NCBI GenBank assembly: GCA_900554715.1
Contig: USIN01000120.1
Coordinates: 1 to 5,881 of the forward strand
DNA: 5,881 nt
Source of the DNA: an uncultured Bacteroidales bacterium
Lineage (GTDB): Bacteria; Bacteroidota; Bacteroidia; Bacteroidales; Muribaculaceae
Direction of reading: 5' to 3'
The notes below the pieces were generated by a model, which did not search any database, was not told the DNA's origin, and worked only from the letters and a program-made list of their open reading frames with translations. Positions 1 through 5,350 of this stretch are shown here, piece by piece (position 1 is the first letter of the stretch; each line of letters starts with the position of its first letter). A program made the translations under genes and the position numbers.

Positions 1-620
1 CCTTCGTTGCCCATGACGATGACGCCGGTGGCGCCGAGGGCTGTGTCGTAGATGTTTTCGCCGTCGAGAAAGGTGCCGTAAACGGCAGCGGGGGCGATGG
101 CCGAGATCATGGCTGCGAGGTCGCCGTAATGGACTCTGACGCGGGCGATTGCGCCCATGGTGGCCTGGACGGTCTTGGGATTCCACAGGTCGGCGCTGTC
201 GTCTGAGGCAATAATCGTGGTGACGCCGAACCAGTCGCAGGCGCGTATGATGGTGCCGAGGTTGCCGGGGTCCTGGACGCGGTCGAGGGCGACGACGAGC
301 TGAGAGGCGGCTGCACGGGTGTCGAGCGCTGCGTCGGGTATGCGGTAGACGGCGATGACCTCGGGGGGCGTCCTGAGCGAGGATATGCGTCCGAGCTCGG
401 CGCGCGGAGCCTGTATCAGGCAGTCGCGGCCGACGGCATTGACGATGGCGTCATTGGCCTCGATCCATGATGCTGTCGCCAGCAGCGTTTCGCAGCTGAA
501 GGCGCCGACGGTGTCGGCCACACATTTGGAGCCTTCGGCAACGAAGAGGCCGTACTCGCGGCGGTATTTTACCTCGGCGAGCGACCGTATTTTTTTTCGC
601 AGGGTGTTAGTCAGTTCCAT
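1..620 (-). CDS. SpoU/TrmH-family RNA 2'-O-methyltransferase (partial, C-terminus beyond the left edge)
   Basis: This is a SAM-dependent SPOUT-class enzyme expected to methylate ribose 2'-OH groups in rRNA or tRNA. I translated it by hand because the frame has no stop inside the window: 206 complete codons from the ATG at 620 down to base 3. Residues about 20-35 (YRREYGLFVAEGSKCV) resemble the N-terminal SpoU substrate-binding domain. A linker (LRTPPEVIAVY, about 82-92) leads to SPOUT motif 1 at about 111-133 (LDRVQDPGNLGTIIRAC; the N and the R are the conserved catalytic-site positions). Motif 2 is at about 148-163 (PKTVQATMGAIARV), and the start of motif 3 (GVIVMGNEG, about 199-207) runs off the edge. 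The usual 'KxxR' arginine of motif 2 is a glutamine here. The start lies 7 bases after the bioB stop with no clear Shine-Dalgarno sequence, which suggests coupled expression. The RNA target (RlmB-, TrmH- or TsnR-like) cannot be decided from this fragment. Confidence 0.9.
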   Translation of the reverse strand, partial: MELTNTLRKKIRSLAEVKYRREYGLFVAEGSKCVADTVGAFSCETLLATASWIEANDAIVNAVGRDCLIQAPRAELGRISSLRTPPEVIAVYRIPDAALDTRAAASQLVVALDRVQDPGNLGTIIRACDWFGVTTIIASDDSADLWNPKTVQATMGAIARVRVHYGDLAAMISAIAPAAVYGTFLDGENIYDTALGATGVIVMGNE

Positions 621-627
621 CGTCGTG

Positions 628-1584
628 TCAGAATTTATAGCCGGCTTCTTCGGCGAGGGTGCGGTCTTCGTCAGTAGTAGAGCCGATTGTCGTCAGCAGG
701 TCGCCGACGATGGCACCGTTGATGCCGATGCGCATGGCTTCGAGCTGAGTCTCGCGGCTGAGACGCGCGCGGCCTCCGGCAAAGCGCAGCTGCGTCGCGG
801 GGTGGATGAAGCGGAAAAGGGCGACGGTGTCGAGAATCTCGTCGTCGCTGATGGGTGCGGTATTTTCGAGTGGTGTGCCGGGAATAGGATTGAGGATATT
901 GATGGGAATCGATACCGGGCGGGCGCGGCGCAGCGTCAGAGCGAACTCGACGCGCTGGCGGCGGCTTTCGCCCATGCCTATGATGCCGCCCGAGCAGACG
1001 TCGAGGCCTTCGGCGTGGGCGGCTTCAATCGTGGCGAGCTTGTCATCGATAGTGTGGGTGGTGCAGAGTGTGCCGAAATGCGACGGCGCAGTCTCGAGAT
1101 TGCAGTGGTAGCGCCTGATGCCGGCCTCTTTGAGACGGTGCATTGCCTCGCGGTCGATGAGACCGAGCGACGCGCAGGCGAGGATGCGTCCGTCGGCGAC
1201 GATGTCGCCGATCATGTCGCAGACGCCGTCGAGGCTCTTGCCGGTGACGGCGCGCCCGCTGGTGACGATAGAGAAGCGTCTGACGCCGCGGTCGATGTTG
1301 TGTCGGGCTGCGGTCATGCATTCTTCGCGGCTGATGAGGCCGTATGTCTCGCAGTTGGTATTGAAATGAGCCGACTGGGCACACCATTTGCAGTTTTCGG
1401 AGCAACGGCCCGAGCGGGCGTTGACGATAGAGCAGGAATCGAAGTCGCGGCTCGAGAAGGCTGCGGTTATTTCAGCTGCGGCATCGCGAAGCGCCTTGCT
1501 GTCGCCGCATTCGGCGAGGGCATAGGCTTCGTCGTCGGTGAGGCGGCCGCCGGCGAGTATTTTTTCCTTTAATTTTTCAATCAT
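628..1584 (-). CDS. bioB: Biotin synthase (radical SAM), anaerobe 'type II'-like ligand pattern
   Basis: BioB inserts sulfur into dethiobiotin to give biotin, the last step of the pathway, in the cytoplasm. The 318-residue protein shows the radical-SAM CxxxCxxC cluster at C61, C65 and C68 (RCSENCKWCAQS). It also has the BioB block YHCNLETAP (159-167), equivalent to YNHNLDTSP of E. coli BioB, then VCSGGIIGMGE (196-206), PINILNPIPGTPL (228-239) and RFAGGR (267-272). By recalled alignment to E. coli, C137 matches C128, C197 matches C188 and R267 matches R260, but the first auxiliary-cluster cysteine (C97) is S105 (RFSIVTSGR). Additional cysteines sit at C161 (E. coli H152) and C174. This fits the type II BioB described from obligate anaerobes, which carries a 4Fe-5S auxiliary cluster instead of 2Fe-2S; that assignment is inference. 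The protein lacks the longer C-terminal tail of the 346-residue E. coli enzyme. The ATG is preceded by AAAAGG about 9 bases upstream. It lies 25 bases downstream of the acyl-CoA ligase and 7 bases upstream of the methyltransferase. No other bio gene is visible. Confidence 0.96.
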   Translation of the reverse strand: MIEKLKEKILAGGRLTDDEAYALAECGDSKALRDAAAEITAAFSSRDFDSCSIVNARSGRCSENCKWCAQSAHFNTNCETYGLISREECMTAARHNIDRGVRRFSIVTSGRAVTGKSLDGVCDMIGDIVADGRILACASLGLIDREAMHRLKEAGIRRYHCNLETAPSHFGTLCTTHTIDDKLATIEAAHAEGLDVCSGGIIGMGESRRQRVEFALTLRRARPVSIPINILNPIPGTPLENTAPISDDEILDTVALFRFIHPATQLRFAGGRARLSRETQLEAMRIGINGAIVGDLLTTIGSTTDEDRTLAEEAGYKF

Positions 1585-1609
1585 AGCTGATTACCTTTTC
1601 TCAAATCGG

Positions 1610-2077
1610 TTAATGTTGATATAGATAGCGTTTTATCGAGCGTTTGGGCGTCTTCTCGAACTCTTCGTGGAAGATGCGGAAGCGGGCGATGCGGCTATAT
1701 GCCGGAAGCTCGTTGTTGAGCTGATTGATGTTCTGCTGCATTATGTCGTTGATTTCGGCGTCGGTCATGCCCTGTTTGCGGGCGTTCTCGAAGTCGGGGT
1801 AGATGAGGGCGACGATCTTGTGGTCTTCGTCGACGGCGAGCGACTCGCTGACATAAGGCATGTTGTTGAGCTTCTGTTCGATTTCTTCGGGATAGATATT
1901 CTGACCCGAAGGACCGAGAATCATGTTCTTGTCGCGCCCGCGGATATATATGAAGCCGTCGGCATCGACGTTGCATATATCGCCGGTGTTGAACCATTTG
2001 CCGTCGAACGACGCGCGTGTGGCCTCGTCGTTTTTATAGTATCCTTTGGTGACATTGTCGCCTTTGACCCACAGCAC
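1610..2077 (-). CDS. Acyl-CoA ligase, C-terminal fragment (frame 2)
   Basis: This is the mobile C-terminal lid of the same ligase: 155 residues if read from the internal GTG at 2077. That GTG is only the first in-frame start-like codon and not a credible start, because family-like sequence (AVTPG) continues upstream of it to about 2092. Motifs are WFNTGD (28-33; the aspartate binds the AMP ribose in the family), GRDKNMI (47-53, the hinge region), NIYPEEIEQKL (60-70) and TPKRSIKRYLY (143-153) with K149 as the likely catalytic lysine. It overlaps the out-of-frame tail of the N-terminal fragment by 44 bases. The stop is 25 bases before the bioB start. Confidence 0.6.
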   Translation of the reverse strand: MLWVKGDNVTKGYYKNDEATRASFDGKWFNTGDICNVDADGFIYIRGRDKNMILGPSGQNIYPEEIEQKLNNMPYVSESLAVDEDHKIVALIYPDFENARKQGMTDAEINDIMQQNINQLNNELPAYSRIARFRIFHEEFEKTPKRSIKRYLYQH

Positions 2078-3251
2078 GCCGGGTGTTACGGCCGACTCTG
2101 ATCTCCATGCGGTCGACGACTTTGCCGCATGAGCCGGGACGCTGTATGTCCCACGGCGCGTAGGCGATGAGCGGGCCGCACTCGGTCATGCCGTAGCCGA
2201 CAGTGAAGGGAAATTTTATCTTGCGCAGGAAGGTCTCGACGTCTTTCGAGACGCCGGCACCGCCGATAATCATTTGCTGAAGATTGCCGCCGAAGATTCC
2301 ATAAAGGCGTTCTTTCACCTTGCCGAGGAGATGGTCGTCGATAAACGGCACGTGGAGCAGAAGTTTCATCAACGGCTTGTCGAGCAGCGGGAAGACCTTG
2401 TTCTTGATGATTTTCTCGATGATGAGCGGCACGGTGACAATCATCTTCGGTTTTACGCGCGCGAAAGCATCCATGATGATTTTCGGCGAGGGTGTGCGGG
2501 TCAGAAAATAGACATGGCAGCCCTTGACAAAGGGGTGGAGCATCTCGACCATCAGACCGTACATGTGGGCGAGCGGCAGCATGCATACCACGCCGTCGCC
2601 GGGTTTAAGGAAGGTGAGGCCGTCGATACAGAACTGTATGTTTGACCAGAGATTGCGGTAGGTCAGCATCACGCCTTTCGAGAAACCTGTGGAGCCCGAA
2701 GTGTAATTGATCAGAGCGAGGCTGTCGGGGGCCGGGGTCTCATATCTGACGTCGGCCGCCGTGAAGCGCTCAGGGTAGTGTTCGCCGAAAAGGCGGTTGA
2801 GATTGTTGCGCACCTCGGCAAGTTTTTTCTCACGTGACATCAGCAGCGAATAGTCGTTGAGCAGCAGCGCGCCGTGGATGCCCGGCATGGCGTCGGGGTC
2901 GAGATTTTCCCATGTCGAGGCGTCGGTAAACAGCAGTTTGGCGTCGCTGTGGCTGACGAGATGGTGTATGTTGTCGGCCTTGAAATCGTGGAGAATGGGA
3001 ACTGCCACCGCTCCGTAAGTCAGTGCGGCGAGTGCGGCGACGGCCCATTGGGCCGAGTTCTTGCCGCAGAGGGCAATCTTGTCGCCTGACTTTAGGCCCG
3101 CGCCTTCAAAAAGCAGGTGGAGTTTGGCGATTTTACGTGCAACCGCCTTGTATTGAATCGACATGCCGTCGAAGTCGGTGAGAGCCAGCTCTTCCCAGTT
3201 GTTTTTAATCGATTCGGCGATATATGATATCAGATTGTCTTGATTAGTCAT
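2034..3251 (-). CDS. Acyl-CoA ligase, N-terminal fragment (frame 1)
   Basis: This is the large adenylation domain of the interrupted ligase as it would be annotated if the sequence were taken literally: 405 residues, of which about 1-386 are homologous. The last 19 or so residues (arginine-rich, ending HQRIL) are out-of-frame translation and not part of the family. It holds the ATP/AMP-binding loop (183-194), a typical LPLAHMYG segment (225-232) and GYGMTE (352-357). Without the C-terminal lid it lacks the hinge and the catalytic lysine, so this fragment alone should not complete the reaction. The start ATG at 3251 has no strong Shine-Dalgarno sequence, which is usual in Bacteroidota. Confidence 0.6.
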   Translation of the reverse strand: MTNQDNLISYIAESIKNNWEELALTDFDGMSIQYKAVARKIAKLHLLFEGAGLKSGDKIALCGKNSAQWAVAALAALTYGAVAVPILHDFKADNIHHLVSHSDAKLLFTDASTWENLDPDAMPGIHGALLLNDYSLLMSREKKLAEVRNNLNRLFGEHYPERFTAADVRYETPAPDSLALINYTSGSTGFSKGVMLTYRNLWSNIQFCIDGLTFLKPGDGVVCMLPLAHMYGLMVEMLHPFVKGCHVYFLTRTPSPKIIMDAFARVKPKMIVTVPLIIEKIIKNKVFPLLDKPLMKLLLHVPFIDDHLLGKVKERLYGIFGGNLQQMIIGGAGVSKDVETFLRKIKFPFTVGYGMTECGPLIAYAPWDIQRPGSCGKVVDRMEIRVGRNTRRAVGQRRQCHQRIL

Positions 3252-3294
3252 TGTCTTTGAGGATTAAATCGTTGAGATATCATTATAACCTGAT

Positions 3295-3322
3295 GCGATT
3301 TTGTTTTGTTTATAAACATCGC
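3295..3322 (-). promoter_or_regulatory. Leader hairpin and 12-bp palindrome in the ligase/bioB 5' untranslated region
   Basis: Arms GCGAT and ATCGC enclose a second GTTT/AAAC pairing, giving 9 base pairs with a 3-base bulge and a 7-base loop. The same stretch contains the perfect DNA palindrome TGTTTATAAACA (3307-3318). It lies just downstream of the predicted transcription start and about 45-70 bases before the start codon. It could be an operator or an mRNA structure; no known riboswitch is recognised and the function is inferred. Confidence 0.3.
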
Positions 3323-3337
3323 CCGGATAATAACATA

Positions 3338-3345
3338 CAAAGCTA
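3338..3345 (-). promoter_or_regulatory. Bacteroidota -7 promoter element for the ligase-bioB-methyltransferase cluster
   Basis: On the minus strand this reads TAGCTTTG, a perfect match to the Bacteroidota sigma-ABfr -7 consensus TAnnTTTG. A TTTG that could serve as the -33 element lies at 3369-3372 with a 23-base spacer, slightly longer than usual. Transcription would start near 3332, giving a leader of about 80 bases before the ATG at 3251. Confidence 0.6.
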
Positions 3346-3390
3346 CTAAAATAATCGTTAGCAACCGTCAAAAACCACCGAAATGTGACA

Positions 3391-3412
3391 GGGAAGGGTT
3401 AGGGAAGGGTTA
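3391..3412. repeat. Perfect 11-bp tandem duplication forming a G-quadruplex motif, overlapping a stop codon
   Basis: The + strand unit GGGAAGGGTTA occurs twice head to tail (3391-3401 and 3402-3412). The last TTA is the complement of the TAA stop of the secreted-protein gene. The two units give four runs of three G with loops of 2, 3 and 2 bases (3391-3409), a canonical intramolecular G4 motif on the template strand for leftward transcription. The mRNA would carry the C-rich version right after the stop codon. Confidence 0.85.
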
Positions 3413-4825
3413 ACGTATGATGATTTTACAGGTCTCTACCGCACGGCCGTTCTCGGTCAGTGTAAAAAGGTAGATGCCTGAGGCGAGACCTTCGGTCGGT
3501 ATCGAGATACGGTCATCGCCGGGTCTGACGGGCTGTCTGAAAACCTGCATGCCGCTCTGAGACGTGACGGTCACGGTGCGCTGACCGTCACCGCAGGCCG
3601 GCAGGGTCATCTCGACGGTCTCGCCGCGTGTGGCCGGATTGGGTCTGACTGAGACGCGGTTTTCGTCGCGGATGATTTTTGCTACTGACGAGTTTCGGTC
3701 AAGACGATAGAATCTGACGGTATGGACATATTCGTTTTTATCGTTATACCAGTTGAAGTCGGCCTGGGCGAGGATGCTGTTGTCAGACTTGAAAAATTCG
3801 ATGCTTGCGTTGCCGTAACAGTTATCGGGAATCGGGAACGAGTAGAGGGTCCTGCCGTCTTCGGTGACAACTTCGAGTCCGTTATACCGGACGCCGTAGT
3901 GAGTGCTGCGGTAGTCTTCATTGCCGTCTCCGTCACGGTCAGACGGAGTGATGCCGAAGAGAAATTCTTCGGGTGTCTTGCTCCCGTCGGGGAAAGAGAT
4001 GCCTCCTATGGCTGAATCAGCGACGCGGTCTTCAGCAAGAGAAGCCTTGTATCTGACATACTCGAATTTCTCGTCGTCGTTGAAGAATGTCTGGGAGAAG
4101 GGCAGATAGACGCCACCGTTCCAGTGGTTCATGGCCGAGACGTCACTGCATCGGGGTGTGCAGAAATTGCTGACGGCGACATCATACCACGTTATTTTGT
4201 CCCATCCGCTCTCGAAAACAGGTATTTGTGTGGTATAAGTGTAGGCATAGCCCGTGTTGTCGGCGGCGTCAAGATATGTCTCGACTTTCGTGAGATACTG
4301 CCGGCAGCCGTATATGCCTGCATCCTCGGTCACGGGCAGCGCGATATAGACGGTGGTGCCGTCGACGCGGCAGCCGGCAGAGAGAAGTTCGAGCGTGATG
4401 GTAGGGTCAAGATATTTGTTTGCATCGTAAACATGCTTTATGAAGGCGGTCTTGCGGGCGTCCATGTCGGCGACAGCGGGAATACCGGTGAGGTATGAGC
4501 GTTGCTCGGTGATTACGCGTGTCTTTTCCGTGGTGCGCGACGAAGATCTCTTCTCGGTCACCGTATAAGGATGCAGAATCTCGAAGTTGAACTTTTTCAG
4601 AGGTTTGAGGTCGAAATCGAAGATCTCGGCCTGATAGTTTGTCGAGCCGTCGGAGTAGCCGTATTCGTCAGAGGAAAAGTATATCGCGGCCTCGCCGTTT
4701 TTCATATATTGTCCGGGAATGAAACGTGTGTGTGCTCCGTCCATTTCTTTTACAAGGGTCTGGGCTTCGGCAGACAGAGGAGAAAGCCCGAGCGTCATGC
4801 AGCAAATAAAGGCAAAATTTTTCAT
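3410..4825 (-). CDS. Secreted protein of unknown function with T9SS type A (Por) C-terminal sorting domain
   Basis: This is a 471-residue exported protein. The N-terminus has a short charged start, a hydrophobic core (FAFICCMTLGLSPLS, 4-18) and a probable signal peptidase I site after A21 (AEA|Q). The C-terminal 75-80 residues form a beta-rich sorting domain of the type IX secretion kind: RPNPATRGE (394-402), then alternating strands, GLASGIYLFTLTENG (446-460) and CKIII (466-470). If the host has a T9SS, this tail directs passage across the outer membrane and is removed there. The middle (about 25-385) is aromatic- and aspartate-rich, contains an EF-hand-like loop DRDGDGNED (296-304) likely to bind calcium, and shows no enzyme motif I recognise. 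Cysteines at 222 and 226 are spaced CTPRC. The gene ends 158 bases before the ligase start and has its own TATCTTTG promoter element, so it is probably transcribed separately. It could be an adhesin, a glycan-binding protein or a lipoprotein-free surface protein; none is demonstrated. Confidence 0.85.
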   Translation of the reverse strand: MKNFAFICCMTLGLSPLSAEAQTLVKEMDGAHTRFIPGQYMKNGEAAIYFSSDEYGYSDGSTNYQAEIFDFDLKPLKKFNFEILHPYTVTEKRSSSRTTEKTRVITEQRSYLTGIPAVADMDARKTAFIKHVYDANKYLDPTITLELLSAGCRVDGTTVYIALPVTEDAGIYGCRQYLTKVETYLDAADNTGYAYTYTTQIPVFESGWDKITWYDVAVSNFCTPRCSDVSAMNHWNGGVYLPFSQTFFNDDEKFEYVRYKASLAEDRVADSAIGGISFPDGSKTPEEFLFGITPSDRDGDGNEDYRSTHYGVRYNGLEVVTEDGRTLYSFPIPDNCYGNASIEFFKSDNSILAQADFNWYNDKNEYVHTVRFYRLDRNSSVAKIIRDENRVSVRPNPATRGETVEMTLPACGDGQRTVTVTSQSGMQVFRQPVRPGDDRISIPTEGLASGIYLFTLTENGRAVETCKIIIR

Positions 4826-4859
4826 AATTATGGATGACAGTGTAAGATGTTTTATGTGG

Positions 4860-4867
4860 CAAAGATA
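4860..4867 (-). promoter_or_regulatory. Bacteroidota -7 promoter element for the secreted-protein gene
   Basis: The minus strand reads TATCTTTG, a perfect TAnnTTTG match, 34 bases upstream of the ATG at 4825. The predicted leader is about 28 bases. No TTTG is seen at the expected -33 distance; that region instead holds the GC palindrome at 4878-4887. Confidence 0.6.
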
Positions 4868-4874
4868 TATAATT

Positions 4875-4931
4875 TTTACGCGCGCGTTATACTTTCAGAC
4901 CTTATTATTTACGCGCCTGCAAGGCGTAAAT
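4875..4931. repeat. Three TTTACGC-type boxes in the divergent intergenic region
   Basis: TTTACGCG occurs at 4875-4882 and again at 4908-4915, 33 bases apart (about three helical turns). The inverse GCGTAAA is at 4924-4930. The first copy runs into the perfect 10-bp palindrome ACGCGCGCGT (4878-4887), where the -33 contact of the leftward promoter would be. The GC-rich boxes stand out from the AT-rich surroundings and look like protein-binding sites, but the factor is unknown. Confidence 0.45.
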
Positions 4932-4940
4932 GTATTTTTT
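4907..4940 (+). terminator. Hairpin followed by a T-run upstream of hipB
   Basis: The outer arms are ATTTA (4907-4911) and TAAAT (4927-4931). The inner arms are CGCCT (4914-4918) and AGGCG (4922-4926) around a GCA loop, with a 2-base CG bulge on the left. The sequence GTATTTTTT follows, giving the shape of a rho-independent terminator on the + strand. No rightward gene lies upstream within the window, so it may block antisense or read-through transcription into hipBA, or it may simply be the DNA-binding dyad described for the TTTACGC boxes. Confidence 0.35.
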
Positions 4941-4964
4941 GATAATCTGATAACCTTTTACTTG

Positions 4965-5026
4965 AATTAATATATCATATAATAAATAATTCTATTATAT
5001 TTGCAATATTAAAAGATATATTGATT
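4965..5026 (+). promoter_or_regulatory. hipBA promoter with nested inverted repeats (candidate HipB operators)
   Basis: The -7 element TATATTTG (4996-5003) matches TAnnTTTG perfectly, 24 bases before the hipB ATG; no good -33 TTTG is seen. ATATAATA (4977-4984) and TATTATAT (4993-5000) form a perfect dyad with an 8-base spacer, and its right arm overlaps the -7 element. An outer pair, AATTAATATATC (4965-4976) and GATATATTGATT (5015-5026), matches at 11 of 12 positions and brackets the promoter. E. coli HipB binds dyads with an 8-base spacer, so autorepression here is plausible. The region is very AT-rich, so some pairing could be chance. Confidence 0.5.
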
Positions 5027-5347
5027 ATGACAAAGAACACAATGGGGACTAAGCTGCCCAAGAAACTGGAACAGAAGATGGCTCTTATGGGTGAGCAGAT
5101 TAAGTTCGCCCGATTGCGTCGCAATCTTTCGATCGCGCAGGTCGCTGAACGGGCTACCTGTTCGCCTCTCACAGTGAACCGCATTGAGAAAGGTTCGCCT
5201 ACGGTCTCAATAGGCATCTATGCGCGTGTTCTTTATGCTCTGCAACTTGATGATGATCTTCTTTTGATAGCTAAAGAAGATACTCTCGGACGCAACTTGC
5301 AAGATTTAAGTCTGAAACATCGCCAACGGGCAACTAAAAAGGAATAA
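5027..5347 (+). CDS. hipB: HipB-like XRE-family antitoxin/repressor
   Basis: This is a 106-residue helix-turn-helix protein expected to neutralise the HipA kinase by complex formation and to repress its own operon as a dimer. The HTH_3/Cro-C1 domain covers about 22-80. Its recognition part SIAQVAERATCSPLTVNRIEKG (the first helix starts near 35, and the RIEKG end near 56 is the classic XRE signature) is followed by SPTVSIGIYARVLYALQL, typical of HipB/XRE domains. The tail is basic and charged (SLKHRQRATKKE), of the sort often disordered in antitoxins. I chose the ATG at 5027 over the TTG at 5021 and the ATG at 5042; 5042 remains possible because the first residues are not conserved. The stop is 3 bases before the hipA ATG, so the genes are translationally coupled, with antitoxin first as in classical hipBA. 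Base composition is more AT-rich than the genes to the left. Confidence 0.9.
   Translation: MTKNTMGTKLPKKLEQKMALMGEQIKFARLRRNLSIAQVAERATCSPLTVNRIEKGSPTVSIGIYARVLYALQLDDDLLLIAKEDTLGRNLQDLSLKHRQRATKKE
5339..5343 (+). promoter_or_regulatory. Ribosome binding site of hipA inside the hipB 3' end
   Basis: AAGGA lies 7 bases before the hipA ATG (5351) and overlaps the last codons of hipB. It is one of the few recognisable Shine-Dalgarno sequences in this window and supports this start for hipA and coupling to hipB translation. Confidence 0.5.
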
Positions 5348-5350
5348 GCC

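Larger units (their letters stand above)
1610..3251 (-). pseudogene. AMP-forming long-chain acyl-CoA ligase, interrupted by one frameshift (true pseudogene or sequence error)
   Basis: Two overlapping minus-strand frames together make one adenylate-forming ligase of about 547 residues, close to the normal length for Bacteroidales FadD/LACS-type proteins. Such enzymes activate a carboxylic acid with ATP to an acyl-AMP and transfer it to CoA; the acid used here is not determinable. Frame 1 carries the P-loop signature YTSGSTGFSKGV (183-194) and the GYGMTE motif (352-357). Frame 2 carries WFNTGD, GRDKNMI, NIYPEEIE and the C-terminal TPKRSIKR, whose final lysine should be the adenylation-step lysine. 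The frame changes between about 2090 and 2103: frame 1 reads to MEIR(V) and frame 2 resumes at (SES)AVTPGVLWVKGDN. The change is equivalent to loss of 2 bases (modulo 3), and homologues usually have a few more residues here, so a somewhat longer deletion is possible. All catalytic motifs on both sides are intact, which favours a recent lesion or a sequencing error over an old pseudogene. It is the first gene of the cluster leading into bioB. Confidence 0.85.

Noticed and set aside
355..1572. Long (405-codon) open frame on the + strand opposite bioB and the methyltransferase
   Set aside because: It is antisense to two strongly recognised genes. Long open antisense frames are common in GC-rich coding DNA, and its translation is low-complexity Ala/Val/Asp/Gly-rich with no family motif.
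1667..2101. 144-codon + strand frame opposite the ligase C-terminal part
   Set aside because: It is the complement of real ligase codons and shows no independent family signature, promoter or start signal.
2086..2110. Programmed ribosomal frameshifting in the ligase
   Set aside because: No slippery heptamer or convincing downstream structure was seen, and the family is normally encoded in one frame. A lesion or sequence error is simpler.
3295..3325. BirA (biotin repressor) operator in the bioB cluster leader
   Set aside because: The palindrome is shorter than, and spaced unlike, the known BirA operators (half-sites separated by about 15 bases), so it is kept only as an unassigned palindrome.
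3391..3412. Telomere-like TTAGGG content
   Set aside because: Only one TTAGGG hexamer occurs and the repeat unit is an 11-mer present twice. Nothing else indicates a linear replicon end.
4124..4837. Two + strand frames of 124 and 111 codons opposite the secreted-protein gene
   Set aside because: They are antisense to a gene with a clear signal peptide and sorting tail, and they have no recognisable domains.
4975..5217. 80-codon minus-strand frame overlapping hipB
   Set aside because: It is antisense to the HTH region of hipB. Its hydrophobic C-terminal stretch comes from translating AT-rich intergenic DNA.
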